Source: Rhynchonema sp. JSB1_4 (Eukaryota; Nematoda; Chromadorea; Monhysterida; Xyalidae). Taken from it: a stretch of DNA of 64,000 bases. Where the stretch lies: NCBI GenBank assembly GCA_030248065.1, contig JASAMV010001066.1:27924-91923 (forward strand), read 5' to 3'. Numbering within the stretch: position 1 is the first letter of the stretch; every line of letters begins with the position of its first letter. The position numbers were made by a program, and so were the translations under genes. The notes below the pieces were generated by a model. That model was not told the DNA's origin. It did no database searches and saw only the letters and a list, made by a program, of their open reading frames with translations. Shown here piece by piece: positions 42,801-54,650 of the stretch.

Positions 42801-45754
42801 TATGTGGAATAAGCATTTGAAGCGATCGTAAGAGGGAATGACCATCTCGTGCAATCGCATTGACGATTACCTGGCGCAGCACAGTTCATATTACAAGTCT
42901 ATAGTAAATTTCCAAATTCGCTGCCGCACAGTAAAGTACGTCGCATAGTTAATGTCAGGTTCTAAACCCGAAAATCAACTTGTGAAACATTCGGACAGCC
43001 AACACACACGCAGCTTGCCAGCCAGCCAGGCTGCTGCGCACAATGTTTCAGAACTGCGCGTGCTTAGCGTTCGGGTTTAGAACATGACATGTTGTCTGTG
43101 TCTGTCTGTCCGTGATTTCGTCCACCTTCTCACCCTTTCCTGTCTTGGTTTTGTATTTATTTTTCATTCCCGTAACTTGCACACCCTGTTTTGTATTTAT
43201 TTTGATGCCCGTAAACTCCACACCCGGTCTTGTAATTATGCTTCTTTCACTTAATCTTCTTATTTATGTATTATTGAGTGGGTGTCGACGCTATAAACTA
43301 ACTAACATGACATTAACTACGGGGCGTGTTTCATTGTGCTGCAGCGAATTTGGAAATTTACTATACCTGAAAAATCTAAAGTGTAGGCGGCAATGTTAGG
43401 CAAGCTAAAATTTCCAAAAACCACTCAACTGCACCTTCAAGTTCTCATAATTGTCCGAATCATCCAGCATGACATGTTGGTCGGTGAGTGTCACGGTCCG
43501 AATGTTCGACCAAGCCGAGTGATGTTTCATTTCATCGTTGAAAGCATGACACACCAGCGAAACGCTCTTTTTGTCGTGCGCACCCAGCTTTGTGAACACA
43601 TGTTGCCGCAGAATGGAGAGCAAGTCGGAACTGATGGTCACGTGACCGCGTGTACTGGCCGACGACGACTAAAAATGGGCTAACACTGTTGTGGTCAACC
43701 AACACAACTGCCTGTGATTGCGCAACCACATTGCGGAAATACATGAAAGCAGCCCTGCGATGAAAAGAATACAGGGTTGCTATCCAAACGCGACTATGTA
43801 CGTGCGTTGACGACAGGAGCCATGAGACACCGGCAGTTCCGTTGGAAATGTTAGCATAACCCAAAAAGCAGTAGAAAAAATATTGAGCCGGTAAACATAA
43901 GAATTGAACTCACAGCGCTTGAGTTCCCACCAGTGACACCTTTCTGCATTTGAGACTGGTTGAATAACAGTGAAAGAACAATGACCACCTAGTTCCGACG
44001 CAAGATTTCTTCCAAACCAAGCACAGACTGACGACACAGCGTAAAGTTGTCTACATAAGTGGCAACTCTATGAGAAAGGAGCGGCCCGATCACCAAGTTT
44101 TTTAAAGTTGTTTGCTTTCACATCTCCCGGATTCCTGACACCAACCAAGTGACAAACATCACGTTTTGAGCAAATATACCTGAGCAACATCGAGAACTTC
44201 TGTCTTGACCGCGGTTGCCGTGTGTCTGCTGCTGCCCAGCACTGGGTAACCGTCCATATGGGAAGGCAGCCTGCCCACCGCAGCTGGATTTAATCGTTTG
44301 GACGTTGATGGCTAGAAATATGTGTGTACGATTTCACAGATAAAAACGAAGAAGAGCATAATTGAAAAGTCCATTTGCACACACTTGGTCAGGGTCGACT
44401 TGCCCAGTTCTCGGCAACTTACTGCCCGATTGGCCCAAATTGCTGGCACTCGGCAAGCGTTTACGATTGTGTTTCAGATGGGTGATTTCTGGCAGAACCC
44501 TACCGCTTTGTGGCTCTTGCGATTCGCGCATCTGCAAGGGATAATATTATTTAGAAATTCAAGATATAACGGTGGATTTTGAAACATGTTTTTTGACTGA
44601 GTATAGTCCAGCAACAGCTAACGCAGAATTTATGGCAGCCATACTGCCTGATTGGTAAAGCAGAAAATTCAGTGATAAGCTTGCTCGGTTTCAGACCGGA
44701 AGTTTGCAGACATTTTTTTCTTTTTCTTTTCTTTCTTCTTCACCTTCAGACTCGGCTTATTCAACGCTTCAGTGCCTTCAAAAAGTTTTTTTAATTTTTA
44801 GCTGTCAGCCACTTCATACCAGATTGCCTTTTTTGTCGTTATGCAGAAAAATTCATGCTCTGGCCACTTCTTTTTCTCTTTCTTTCTCTCGCGGTTTTTT
44901 GATTGCTACCGCAACCCAAGTCGAACCATTCCAATTCTCATGTCTGAAGCGAGCGCGCACGTTTTCCGCTTTACGGATCAGGCACTTTGACTGCCATAAA
45001 TTCTGCGTTAGTTGTTGTCGGACTATAACACCAACCGTGCTGTTTGTGGTTGTTGTATCGTTGGTGACGTCAAGCGAATCATCAACATTAGCAGCAGTTA
45101 TCGACTCAACGTTGCTCGCCGTATCGGATGGAGGGGAAACGCGGTCCGACTGCAAAGTTGGAACATCAACAAAAGCGGTCGAATAATAAAAAATAGAAAG
45201 TCTGAATCTAACGTTGCTTTCAGGCACATCGATTGTAGCAGCCGACGTTGTACCATCGTGGTTGTTGTCAATATCGATGTCAATCTGGAAACAAACAATT
45301 GACATTTTTCAAAATTATGTGCGAATTCAGCATTTTATTCGTGCAGCCGACAGATGCACGGGCCAAAAATTCCACTTGAACAGCTGAATCTAATGGTATC
45401 TAGACCGGAATGCTGCACCAACATTCCGAATTCACGCAAACACACCCGGTCACTAACAGTTGACGGCGGCGGTTTGCGATCAATGTGCACTTGTGGGTGT
45501 TCAGTCTTGCACTCCACTACTGGTTGTTGTCTCGATGCACGACCAGTACACAACGCCGTTGAAACATCACCAGCAGCAGCATTACGAGCGTTGGTGTGCT
45601 GGCACATGAGCTCGACAACATTCTCCCTGACACTCGATAACGCGCGCGCCTTGTCCGTCTCACCCTGGTCATGCAAACGCGTCAATTCGCCGTACAACAA
45701 CAGCGTCGCCTGCAGTCGGTCGGAAGCCAACGTTGCACCCGTTGTGGTGGACAT
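39849..45754 (-). CDS. F-box protein with leucine-rich-like C-terminus, paralogue C
   Basis: Most diverged and longest member of the array. Exon 1 (45446-45754) has the shared module as ELTRLHDQGETDKARALSSV. Exon 2 (45213-45284) and a following Ser/Thr/Asp-rich exon (about 45042-45154) are acidic linkers; then HLKHNRKRLPSASNLG (about 44410-44530). The F-box exon (about 43437-43671) reads SSDLLSILRQHVFTKLGAHD then KKSVSLVCHAF. It is followed by QLVRLCRNITQLQLIWLTVQ (about 42450-42712), RPGLKFELFFGAEHTATNKK (about 41550-41650), an exon at about 41110-41360, and two C-terminal exons (about 40391-40740, and 39849 to about 40150) ending KRVHIGNYQAYSFK, parallel to the ITIENYKLF end of A and B. Introns hold a 466-bp TE and an LTR-like stretch. 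Exact borders of several exons are not resolved. Confidence 0.6.
41032..41053. repeat. (ACT)n microsatellite
   Basis: About seven perfect ACT units within a gene C intron. Confidence 0.9.
41753..42212. mobile_element. Possible LTR-like relic in F-box C intron
   Basis: Begins TGTAGCG. CGCTACA occurs at about 42046-42052 and again at 42206-42212, giving TG...CA ends with a short inverted repeat. It contains a TTTTATAG TATA-like box and many TTACGGTA-type repeats. No matching target duplication was found and no second LTR or pol frame exists, so this is tentative. Confidence 0.3.
42900..43365. mobile_element. 466-bp terminal-inverted-repeat element, full copy (F-box C intron)
   Basis: Inverted ends TATAGTAAATTTCCAAATTC and GAATTTGGAAATTTACTATA, continuing into CGCTGC. 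A second inner inverted pair (TTCTAAACCCG and CGGGTTTAGAA) lies in the left and middle parts. Partial copies occur at 18473-18610 and at the start of STK32 intron 2. Confidence 0.85.
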
Positions 45755-45838
45755 TCTGTATTGGGGGAGACATGGGAAGTTATTTGGTGTTTAAATGGGG
45801 CAACAAACATGGTGACGAAAGCAGATGCATCATCGACT

Positions 45839-46768
45839 GATGGCACAGTCGCCAACTCATGTGGTCAACTCAGCAGCCTTAAAGGGGAAATTGCACATTC
45901 CTAATCGCCTTTCAAACTCTACAGGTGTTTAGACAGTCGTGTGGGCATCACGAAAGTCAAATCACTTGGTACAAACTCTCAAACGTGTACCCAGAAAAAG
46001 CAGTTTAAAGGGAACAATCGGGAAGAAAATTTGGCGCGGACCGGCCGAATTTCTACCTGCGCATTCAGGCAAACTGCCTGATCAAAAAGCTGTCAAGGCG
46101 ATTGAATGTTTCGCACGGTTCTTGAGACTCACTAACTATAGAGTTTCGTTTTTCTTTATATTTCGAATTTCGACGAATTGTTCCAGCATGACAAGCAGAG
46201 CATGAAACATTTAGCAGACACGCTGGAACAATTCGTTGAACTTCGAAATAAAAAGAAAAGCGAAATTCTATAGTTAGTGAGTTTCAAACATCATGCGAAA
46301 CATTTCATCGCCTTGAGAGCTTTTTAATCAGGCAATTTGCCTGAATGCGCAGGTAGAAATTCGGCCGGTCCGCGCCGAATTTTGTTCCCAGTGGCTTGTC
46401 TTAAACTGAATCTCCTCGGTAAAGGCAAACTACGCCAACACGAGCCCGATTTCGGAGTTGGTGGACCAGCAAAACGCAAAGAAAGAGAAATCCTCATGCA
46501 CCACGTTGTATTCCACAACGTGTAACGTTTCCCAAATCAGCAGCCACGTGTGAATGTTTCACTAATCTACCACCTCCGAAATCGGGCTCGTGTTGGCGTA
46601 GTTTGCCTTTACATGTTTGAGAGTTTATACCGAGTAATTCGACTTTTGTGATCCCACATTGCTGTCTAAACACTTGCAAAACTTGAAAGGCGATTTAAGT
46701 GAGCGCGAGAAATTATACGCGGGAGTTAAACGCAGGAGTTGACGATCTGAGTTGATGACACTGGTATA
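45839..46768. mobile_element. Nested composite foldback element
   Basis: At least three inverted-repeat elements lie inside one another, in the spacer between F-box genes C and B. The outer ends GATGGCACAGTCGCCAACTC and GAGTTGATGACACTGGTAT are of the GTCGTCAACTCA MITE family. Inside, GTGTTTAGACAG...ACAAACTCTCAAAC (about 45925-45985) pairs with its inverse near 46610-46675. A long hairpin, arms about 46005-46180 and 46205-46400, is centred near 46195. The palindromic MITE 46420-46611 sits in the right side. Confidence 0.8.
46420..46611. mobile_element. Palindromic MITE (copy 2)
   Basis: Arms TAAAGGCAAACTACGCCAAC and its complement GTTGGCGTAGTTTGCCTTTA are almost perfect. The middle matches 2566-2760, including CACGTTGTATTCCACAACGT. 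Confidence 0.85.
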
Positions 46769-47141
46769 ACCTGCATCAACAACAAGAAATCGGTGTAGAT
46801 CGTTTTGTATAGTATGTCAATGGCGAGTTTTACCCACTGACTGCAAATAAACGCGGAACTCGAATAACAAATCACAATCAAACAACTGCCTTTTTATAGT
46901 CTCATCAGGATAACAAATGAATGCAAACATCAGTGATTAACACAACATGAACACCACAATGCAAAATGTTCTATCGTAATAACTTTCGTGTCCAGTGTGA
47001 AGGGAAATTAGTCGATCTCCACCCACCGGTGTGTGTAGGTCGCGAAAATCCAAATCCAAATGAACGTAGACAAAAATGTATTGCTGCTCTTCAAAGACAA
47101 CAACAACAGAAAATCGCAACCAAGCAACAATATTGTGCAGT

Positions 47142-50100
47142 TTAATTAATCGGAAACAGTTTGTAATTCTCAATGGTGATTGTTTTTGATCCCAACATGA
47201 ACGTGATGGGCCCGGTCTCCGTGAGTGACTGTTGGTCATGAAACATCAGCTGGTGCACATTCGAAATCGCGCTGTGCAGGTATTGGGTCCAGAGTTGTTC
47301 GCGTCCGGCCATTGGCTGGACCGAGTTGTCCGGGCCACAATAATCGATTACAATCGAATCACCACGACATTCAATGGTGGATGTCAATGTTTGAGCGAAT
47401 GTTATGATAGCAGATGCCGGCAGGTGCACCTGTGTGTCCACATAGATTGTGTTCAACAACGGACACGCAGCCAATCGTTTGAACATGATACTCATGTGTG
47501 AAACATCAATGGATTTGCACAGTGCGCGCAGCTGGAACAAGTCCAGCCGTTTGAGCGCGCTTGACGGTATCGCATCGAAAGCAGTCAGTCCGTTGACTTT
47601 GCTGCCGGCGTGCAAATGGAGATGTTTCAGTACGGGCATGCCCGAGAGACAATCGGTCACAAATGTTTCAAATTCATCGGTACTCGTCAGTTTGATGGCC
47701 AGATGCGACAGACGCGCGTAAGCACCGAGTGAGAACGGCTGGCGAAACAGGTCGGCCGCGCCCGCATCGAGAATATCGAGCGCAAACGTTTGTTCACGCT
47801 CGCGCACTGCAACAGAAATTATTTATGTATTTTTAATCGATTTTATCACGGACACACGAATAAAATAAAACCAGCTGAAATGACAAACCATATTTTTTGC
47901 CAGACAGCGTGCCGATAAATCCATTGCGACTGCGTTTGTTGTCGCACTCGCCGAAAATCAGATGGAACCGGAATTTCATGCCCGGTCGATCGAGCGAAAA
48001 TAGTTGCTCTGAAAATCGGTCGTACAAATTACCGACCTTTCAAGATCAGGACCAGACATTTTCGCTCACCGAAAATTGTGACCATATCGAACGCTGGTCT
48101 GTCGCAAGGCAAACACATAAACGGTCACTGTCAACAGGGCTTCAAAGAAATGAACAACTAACAATCTAAATGGAACCCACGTGTGTAGCAATTTCGATGT
48201 TGAAACAGCAGCAGCGTTTTGATCCGGACGTGTGGTCTGAGCATCACCTGCTTCAGCAGCTGCATTCGCTGTTGATTCTGCATTTCGATCAGCTGCAGCG
48301 TTCGTACATTCTTGCACAATCGGAACAGCCGACACAAATTGTGCTCGTACACTTTCGTCTGTTTCTTCCTGGCGCTTTTCGACAGACCACTATCACTCTT
48401 ACTGGCGTGCGCCTGCTCATAGTCACGCAATGTGCGATAGTCGGTCGCAAAGTTGTCCAATGTGACACCCGAACCAGTCACGGTTGCGTGTGTGATGTTC
48501 GACCAGGCGTCATGTTGTAGCATTTGTCTCCGGAACGCGCGACACACGCGGGAGACACTTTTCTTGTCTCGTGCACCCAATTTGGTGAACACTTTGGTGC
48601 GCAATAGATCAAGCAACTCGGTCGACAATTTGGGTGGTGACTGGGCAACTGGGCCCTTGATCGATTGGGCCTGAGATAACAGTGGACGGTTTTGTTTTGA
48701 TCGATTTTCAGTTACTTTGTGCACACACCGTGGTTTCTGAATGAGCGTAATGCAAGATGTAGACCACGATCATCCAGTACTGACACTAGGCTTCAAGGCC
48801 GTCCAAGTTAGGCCGGTGGACGTATAAACATACACTTTTACTTGAAAACACTTCAATGTTTATGAAGAAATCAGATGGGCACGACACCAAGATTGAGGCA
48901 TACCTGGCTGATCGTGCTTAGTATTGTGTGAATAAAGTTGGAAAATTATTTGTGATGCTCGCAGAAAAGAAACATATTTATATGAGCAACAAAAGAGCTC
49001 ATCTGTTTTTGGTGTCTCGCACGCAAAAGCACACCACATTCCATTGAACTCTCACTTACCTCAGCAGCCTGGGTGTCCAGTTTTTGTGCCTTGGCCTTTG
49101 TCTCATCCCAACCATCCGATGATGTTCGCAATCGTTTTCGATTCTGTTTCACACGCACGAAAACTGGCTCCTCGTTATCATCGTGGTCATTCTGGCTCTC
49201 GTCCATTTCCGCAGCTGCTACTGTCGCTGCGTTGTTTTGCTGCAATGTGTTCGTTCTCGGTGTTCAGATCGAACGAAATGACACATTTGAAGGGAACTTT
49301 CTCGGTGAATCATAATAAAACATGAACTTATAATCGAACCTCGCCCTCACTCATACACATCACATCGTCGTCAGTTGTGCCCAGCGCGCTGTTTGAAACA
49401 TCAGGCTCGTCTGGTTGGCGCTGGAAAGCAGAAATGTCACTGAACTGAAAGTCGAATTGCGAGGTTGCTTGCGGCATGAAAGGAATCTTACCGAAACATT
49501 GCTCGTTGGTGGGATATCAGCCAAACCAACTTGTCTGTCACCAGATTGCACATTGAAGGCATCCTACGAACAAGAAATATAATATACGTTTTCAACACCG
49601 TCAACTTTCATTATCTTCAATAGATATCAGAATTGAACTTGCGCTACTTGATTTCCCTCTGGAGATGTAACCTTCGCCAACTCAAATTGGTGGAATAAAG
49701 GAGAAATAACAGACGACCACCCAGTTCCGTCCGACGTAAGAAACATCTTACAGGTAGACTGAAGACAGCAAGAACTAAAGAATTTTAATTTTCCGCGTAC
49801 CCACCGGCGACTTATTGCGTTTCACCTCAATCACCGGCGCGATTGGTTGTGTTTTGTGTTCGGTTAGCGGTGAGTCTGTTCCAATGCTCGTGCCAAATGT
49901 TCGAAGGTCGGGACTAGTAAATGGTGGTGGTTGTTGTTGCAGCACAGCTGCTTCGTGGCGAAACTGAAATTGCACAATTACCCACCGGTATCGATCAGTT
50001 TCAAAATTCAAAGTTCTACAGTTCAACTCAAGGAACTGACCTCATGCAATCCAATAACACTTGGCATCGGAGCTCCAGTTCTCACCCCAACTAACATGTT

Positions 50101-50386
50101 GTAATGGGTATCCGATAGTGGCGGCATCTGGGGCTGGCATCCCCCACACTGCGGTTTGTATTTGATCACGTGACCTGGGCGTGCCTTGCTGCCCAATTGC
50201 GTCCCTCGATGTTTGTGTGTAGAGCATGGCGAGCATGAGGTCGATGACATTGTCCCTGATCAACAACAACGCGCGTTCTTTGTCCGATTCACCGCGGTCG
50301 TGCATCCGTGTCAATTCGTTGTTCACCAACTTTGTCGCCTTCACGCGATCGTCGCACGCTTCTGATACTGATCCACCTAACGACAT
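47142..50386 (-). CDS. F-box protein with leucine-rich-like C-terminus, paralogue B
   Basis: Exon 1 (50096-50386) begins MSLGGSVSEACDDRVKATKL. A Gln/Pro exon follows (about 49795-49960), then two short linkers (about 49410-49565), then an acidic-to-basic exon with VFVRVKQNRKRLRTSSDG (about 49065-49245). The F-box exon (about 48170-48700) contains STELLDLLRTKVFTKLGARD, KKSVSRVCRAF and LCRLFRLCKNVRTLQLIEMQ. Next comes a short exon with RPGMKFRFHLIFGECDNK (about 47895-48010). The last exon (47142-47807) has LSHLAIKLTS, LHLHAGSKVN, LKRLDLFQLRALC, LNTIYVDTQVHLPASAIITF and the end TITIENYKLFPIN. The layout matches A exon for exon. Expected role: substrate receptor of an SCF-type ubiquitin ligase (inference from the F-box). 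Exon 1 lies only 302 bp from the end of gene A. Confidence 0.7.
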
Positions 50387-50687
50387 TGCTCTGGCAATCA
50401 CTCGCTGTGCTGTTGTTGAATTTGAACTTTGAATACCACAAGCAAATAATCATGAACACTGTGTGAACTACATCAATGACACATATGAAGAACAGATTAT
50501 AAGTATGTCAATGGGGATTCATCAAACCATTTGACTGGAAATAAACAGAACTTCGATAAACCAACACACAATCAAACATGTGACTGCCTCTTTTTATGGC
50601 CATCAAATTCATAAATTGGAATCTGGCAACAAATGCATACGAACATATACAAAATACAGCACCAAAACAGGCGACAGAAAATACGGT

Positions 50688-53600
50688 TTAACGAATCGGG
50701 AACAGTTTGTAATTCTCAATGGTGATTGTTTTTGAGCCCAACATGAACGAAATCGATCCGGTCTCCGTCAGTGACTGTTGGTCATGAAACATCAGCTGGT
50801 GCACATTCGAAATCGCGCTGTGCAGGTATTGGGTCCAGAGTTGTTCGCGTCCGGGCATTGACTGGACCATTTTGTCCGGGCCACAATAATCGATTACAAT
50901 CGAATCACCACGACATTCAATAGTGGATGTCAATGTTTGAGTGAATGTTATGATAGCAGACGCCGGCAGGTGCACCTGTGTGTCCACATAGATTGTGTTC
51001 AACAACGGACACGCAGCCAATCGTTTGAGCATAATGTTCACATGTGAAACATCAATCGAATCGCACAGCGCACGCAGTTGGAACAGCTCCAATCTCTTGA
51101 ACCCACTTAGCGGCACCGCTTTGAAGAACGACAATCGGGTCACGTTGCTGCCGGTGTGCAGATGCAACTGTTTCAGTACGGGCAAGCCGCGAACAACACA
51201 CGTTCGCAGAAATGTTTCGAATCCGGCTGTGGTGGTAAACTTGATGGCCAGATGCGACAGACGCGTGAAGGCGCCGGACGAAAACGGCTGACGAAACAGT
51301 CGCTCGGCTTCGGGGTCCAGAATGTCAAGTGCAAACAATCGGTCACGCACATGCGCTGCAACAAGAGACCACGTGTCAAGTCATGAATGTGGAAACGTTC
51401 AAGTTCACTTGAAAAGAACACAGACCACAAGTTTGTCGACTCAGCCTCTTAACGAACCCGCGACGAGCGTCACAGTCGTGGTCGTTGCCAAAAATCAGAT
51501 GAAATTTCAGCGCAGGCAGATCGCGTGAAAATAGACGTTCTGCAATTTTCTTGGAACCAATTTTTTTGCAATTTCTTGTCTGAGCTCAACCAATAAAACA
51601 AGCCAAAATCTGTCAAACAAAGCACAAAAGGGTATACGACAAGATTGCTGTTTAATGGTTTTACTCGAGCAATAAAATCTGCTCGAGGTCTTTTTTGAGG
51701 TCCAATTGGCCAAAGGTGTTCGCGCCGACGAGGCCTGGCACCTCACCCGTCTGTGAAAACAGGCCGAAACGGGCAAAACTCACTGCTGTTACATTATTAT
51801 TGTGTTCATGCATGACAAACAGATTTGAAGCTTTTCAATGATGATAAACTTCCAACAAACCGCACCAACTCGTGTATTTGTTTCGATGCTGGAAAAGCAG
51901 CACAGTCTTGATCTTGACCAGTTTCGGATCATTCATGACCTCGAGCAGTTGGAGCGATCGATTTTTACTCTTCAATTCGATCAACTGCAGCGTGTGCAGA
52001 TTGGTGCACAGTTTGAACAAACGATGCAAATCGTTTTTGCGTCGCTTCAGCGTTTTCGTTTTCCGACCCGACGTGATCAAAGTTCGCTTGTGTGCCCGCT
52101 CATAGTCAAGCAACGTGCGATAGTCGGTCTCAAAGTTGTCCAACGTCACATCCAAATCAGTCACCGTTGCGTGTGTGATGTTGCACCAGACTTCGGGCTG
52201 TTGGATTTGTGCGTTGAACGCGCGACACACGCCGGCGACACTCTTCTTGTCCGATGCACTTAGTCGGCTGAATACTTTCGTGCGCAGAAGGCACAACAGT
52301 TCATCTGACAATGTGACGTGCGCACGAGTCTCGCCGTTGTTGACGGACTGCGCCTGAAAAGTTGGGCTTATCGTATTTTTTTTACGTGTGTCGCATGCGT
52401 CCGTGACACGGCAGCCAGCTGGCCCAGTGCGTCTGGGAATGATATAGTAATCTTCTAAATTCGTTGCCTCATGCATTTTTACAGACGCAGGAAAACTCCC
52501 GTTCGAAGTCGAGGCAGGTAACAAGCTCTAAACACATAGACAACAAGCCACACAGCCGGCTCGGCAGTGTAGTTCCTGGGGGGAGGGGGGTCCCCCCTCG
52601 GGTACGTCTGTTCCCCCTCCATGGTACGCCTGCCCCACTGTTCCCCCTCCGGGTACGTCTGCTCCCCCAATTTTTACCTAAAATAGGCAAATTTTGGCCT
52701 AAAATAGACATTTTTAGGCATAAAATGGGTGATTTTAAGGTCAATGTCGTCAAAAATCGCCAAAACACCTTTTTTATTGAGATTTTTTCCTAAAGGGGGC
52801 AAAAATGAGCCAAATTTTCTACCTCAAAAAATGACTTTTCTCAAAGTTTGGCTCCTCCCCCCCCCTTCCGGGTCCCTCCCCCCTTCCCCCCCAGGTGGGT
52901 ACGTCTGTTCCCCCTCCGAAAAAAGGGGGTACCGCCTGTTCCCCCTCCGGACCAGGAACTACACTGTGGCTCGGTGCGTTTCGAACGTTTTAGCCACACA
53001 AGCCGTGTGTGTCAGCTGTGCATTGAGCTTCTTGCCTGCCTCGACTTCGAACGGGAGTTTCCCTGCGTCTGTAAAAATGCATGAGGCAACGAAATTAGAA
53101 ACTTACTACACACGCGTTTGCACACCGCCAGTGCAAAACTGACCGGCCGCTGCTTCACACTACATCACGCACCTGTGTGATTCACACAGGTGCGTGATGT
53201 GCAGACATTTTTATGCAAGATCAGAGCATGGAGTGAACGAAACCCATCGACCCTGATGCAAACAAAGTACGAGAACTACGACTGCTGAGATTATGCGAGT
53301 GCCGATGGGTGGAATTCGCGAAAAAGTTGCGTGGAGAGTTGAGTGGGATGGATACTTTACGTACACGTTGTGGCGTGCTGCGTGTCCGTGTCTGTTTGTT
53401 TCCACCCAAAGTCAACTCAACTCTGCACTCAACCATTTCGTGAATTTAACCCAATGTACAAGCTGATAAATTATCCTTTTAACTCACTCACCCCATCCGC
53501 AGCTACACGATCGTTGAGTTTGTCTGTCTTCTTTGTCTTTGGTTTTGTCTCGTCCAAATTATCAGCCGTTCGTGATCGTTTACGACTCTGCTTCACTCGC

Positions 53601-54650
53601 ACAATCACTATTTCCTCGTCGTTCTGGTCACTGATATTCTCGTTCAAGACTGCTGCCGGAGCGGACTTACTTTCCTGTAATGAGTTGGATCAGAAACAGT
53701 CGGTGTTAAGTAATGGCAAATCAATAAAACATGCAAACATCATCAAACCTCGCTTTCACTCAAGCATATCACATCATTGTCAAGCGCGCTATTTGAGGCA
53801 TCACCCGGCTCTGGTAGGCGCTGAAAAGAGCAGAAGTCAAAATCCAAGGTTTTGAAGTGTACAGTACGTCAAGAAAAGAAACCAACCGAAATCTTGCTCG
53901 TTGATGGCCCATCAGGCAGATCTACATGTCCATGACAAAGTGCCACATTGTTGGTATCCTAGAAACAAAATACTTTAACAACATTATCGCCGAAAACTGC
54001 ATCATTTCCTCGCACCCACCGGCGATCTATTGCGTTTCACCTCAATCACCGGCGCGATTGGTTGTGTTTTGTGTTCGGTTAGCGGTGAGTCCGTTCCAAT
54101 GCTCGTGCTGTGTGACCGGGGAAGGTCGCGGTCAGTTAACGGTGGTGGTTGTTGTTGCAGCACAGCTGCTTCGTGGAGAAACTGAAATTGTGACCTAGTT
54201 CGTTGACGCACAAACATTCAAGCGGTCCAAAATAGAGTCAAACATGCCAAGAGAACGTACATTTATGCATAGCACTACCGCCATTACGGGTTCTAGATCA
54301 AGTTGCCCTCACTGGGATGGCCAAAGCCTTGGTGTCGGTTAATCTTGGACCAAACCCAGACTCACACGTTGCAACGGATATCCCATCACGGTCTCGTCAT
54401 GTGTCACCCAATTTGGGGCCTGAGTTTGATCACGTGACCTGGGCGTGCCTTGCTGCCCAATTGCGTCCCTCGATGTTTGTGTGTAGAGCATGGCGAGCAT
54501 GAGGTCGATGACATTGTCCCTGATCAACAACAACGCGCGTTCTTTGTCCGATTCACCGCGGTCGTGCATCCGTGTCAATTCGTTGTACATCAACAACGTC
54601 GCCTTCACGCGATCGTCGCACGCATCCGATACTGATCCACTTAATGACAT
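50688..54650 (-). CDS. F-box protein with leucine-rich-like C-terminus, paralogue A
   Basis: Exons 1-6 resolve cleanly in phase: 54366-54650, 54020-54181, 53887-53958, 53749-53820, 53492-53674 and 51870-52353, followed by about 51480-51550 and a last exon 50688 to about 51350. Exon 1 starts MSLSGSVSDACDDRVKATLL. Exon 2 is Gln/Pro-rich (AAVLQQQPPPLTD) then basic. Exon 5 has IVIVRVKQSRKRSRTADN. Exon 6 carries the F-box (SDELLCLLRTKVFSRLSASD, KKSVAGVCRAF) and LHRLFKLCTNLHTLQLIELK. The last exon repeats the leucine-rich-like strands of B and ends TITIENYKLFPIR. The intron between exons 5 and 6 holds a foldback element with a hAT-like element inside it. Recent duplicate of B with patchy conversion (see findings). 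Function beyond F-box membership is unknown. Confidence 0.72.
52443..53107. mobile_element. Foldback element in F-box A intron 5
   Basis: CGTTGCCTCATGCATTTTTA at the left and its near-exact inverse TAAAAATGCATGAGGCAACG at the right. The arms extend about 75 bp through CTCCCGTTCGAAGTCGAGGC. The interior is occupied by a second element (52565-52966). Confidence 0.85.
52565..52966. mobile_element. hAT-like element nested in the foldback, with CCCCCTCC minisatellite ends
   Basis: 402 bp, starting CAGTGTAGTTCCTGG and ending CCAGGAACTACACTG. It is flanked by a near-exact 8-bp duplication (CGGCTCGG at 52557-52564, TGGCTCGG at 52967-52974). Inside each end, degenerate units of GGTACGTCTGTTCCCCCTCC recur about two to four times, around an A/T-rich core. 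Confidence 0.85.

Noticed and set aside
45838..46770. Repeated blocks considered as a CRISPR array
   Set aside because: The repeats are inverted, not direct, and unequally spaced; they are nested terminal-inverted-repeat elements in a eukaryotic genome.
52448..52524. Upstream extension of F-box A exon 6 beginning MLPASTSNGSF
   Set aside because: This is the foldback arm read through into the exon; a TTTTCAG acceptor just before AQSVNNGE gives the border shared with gene B.
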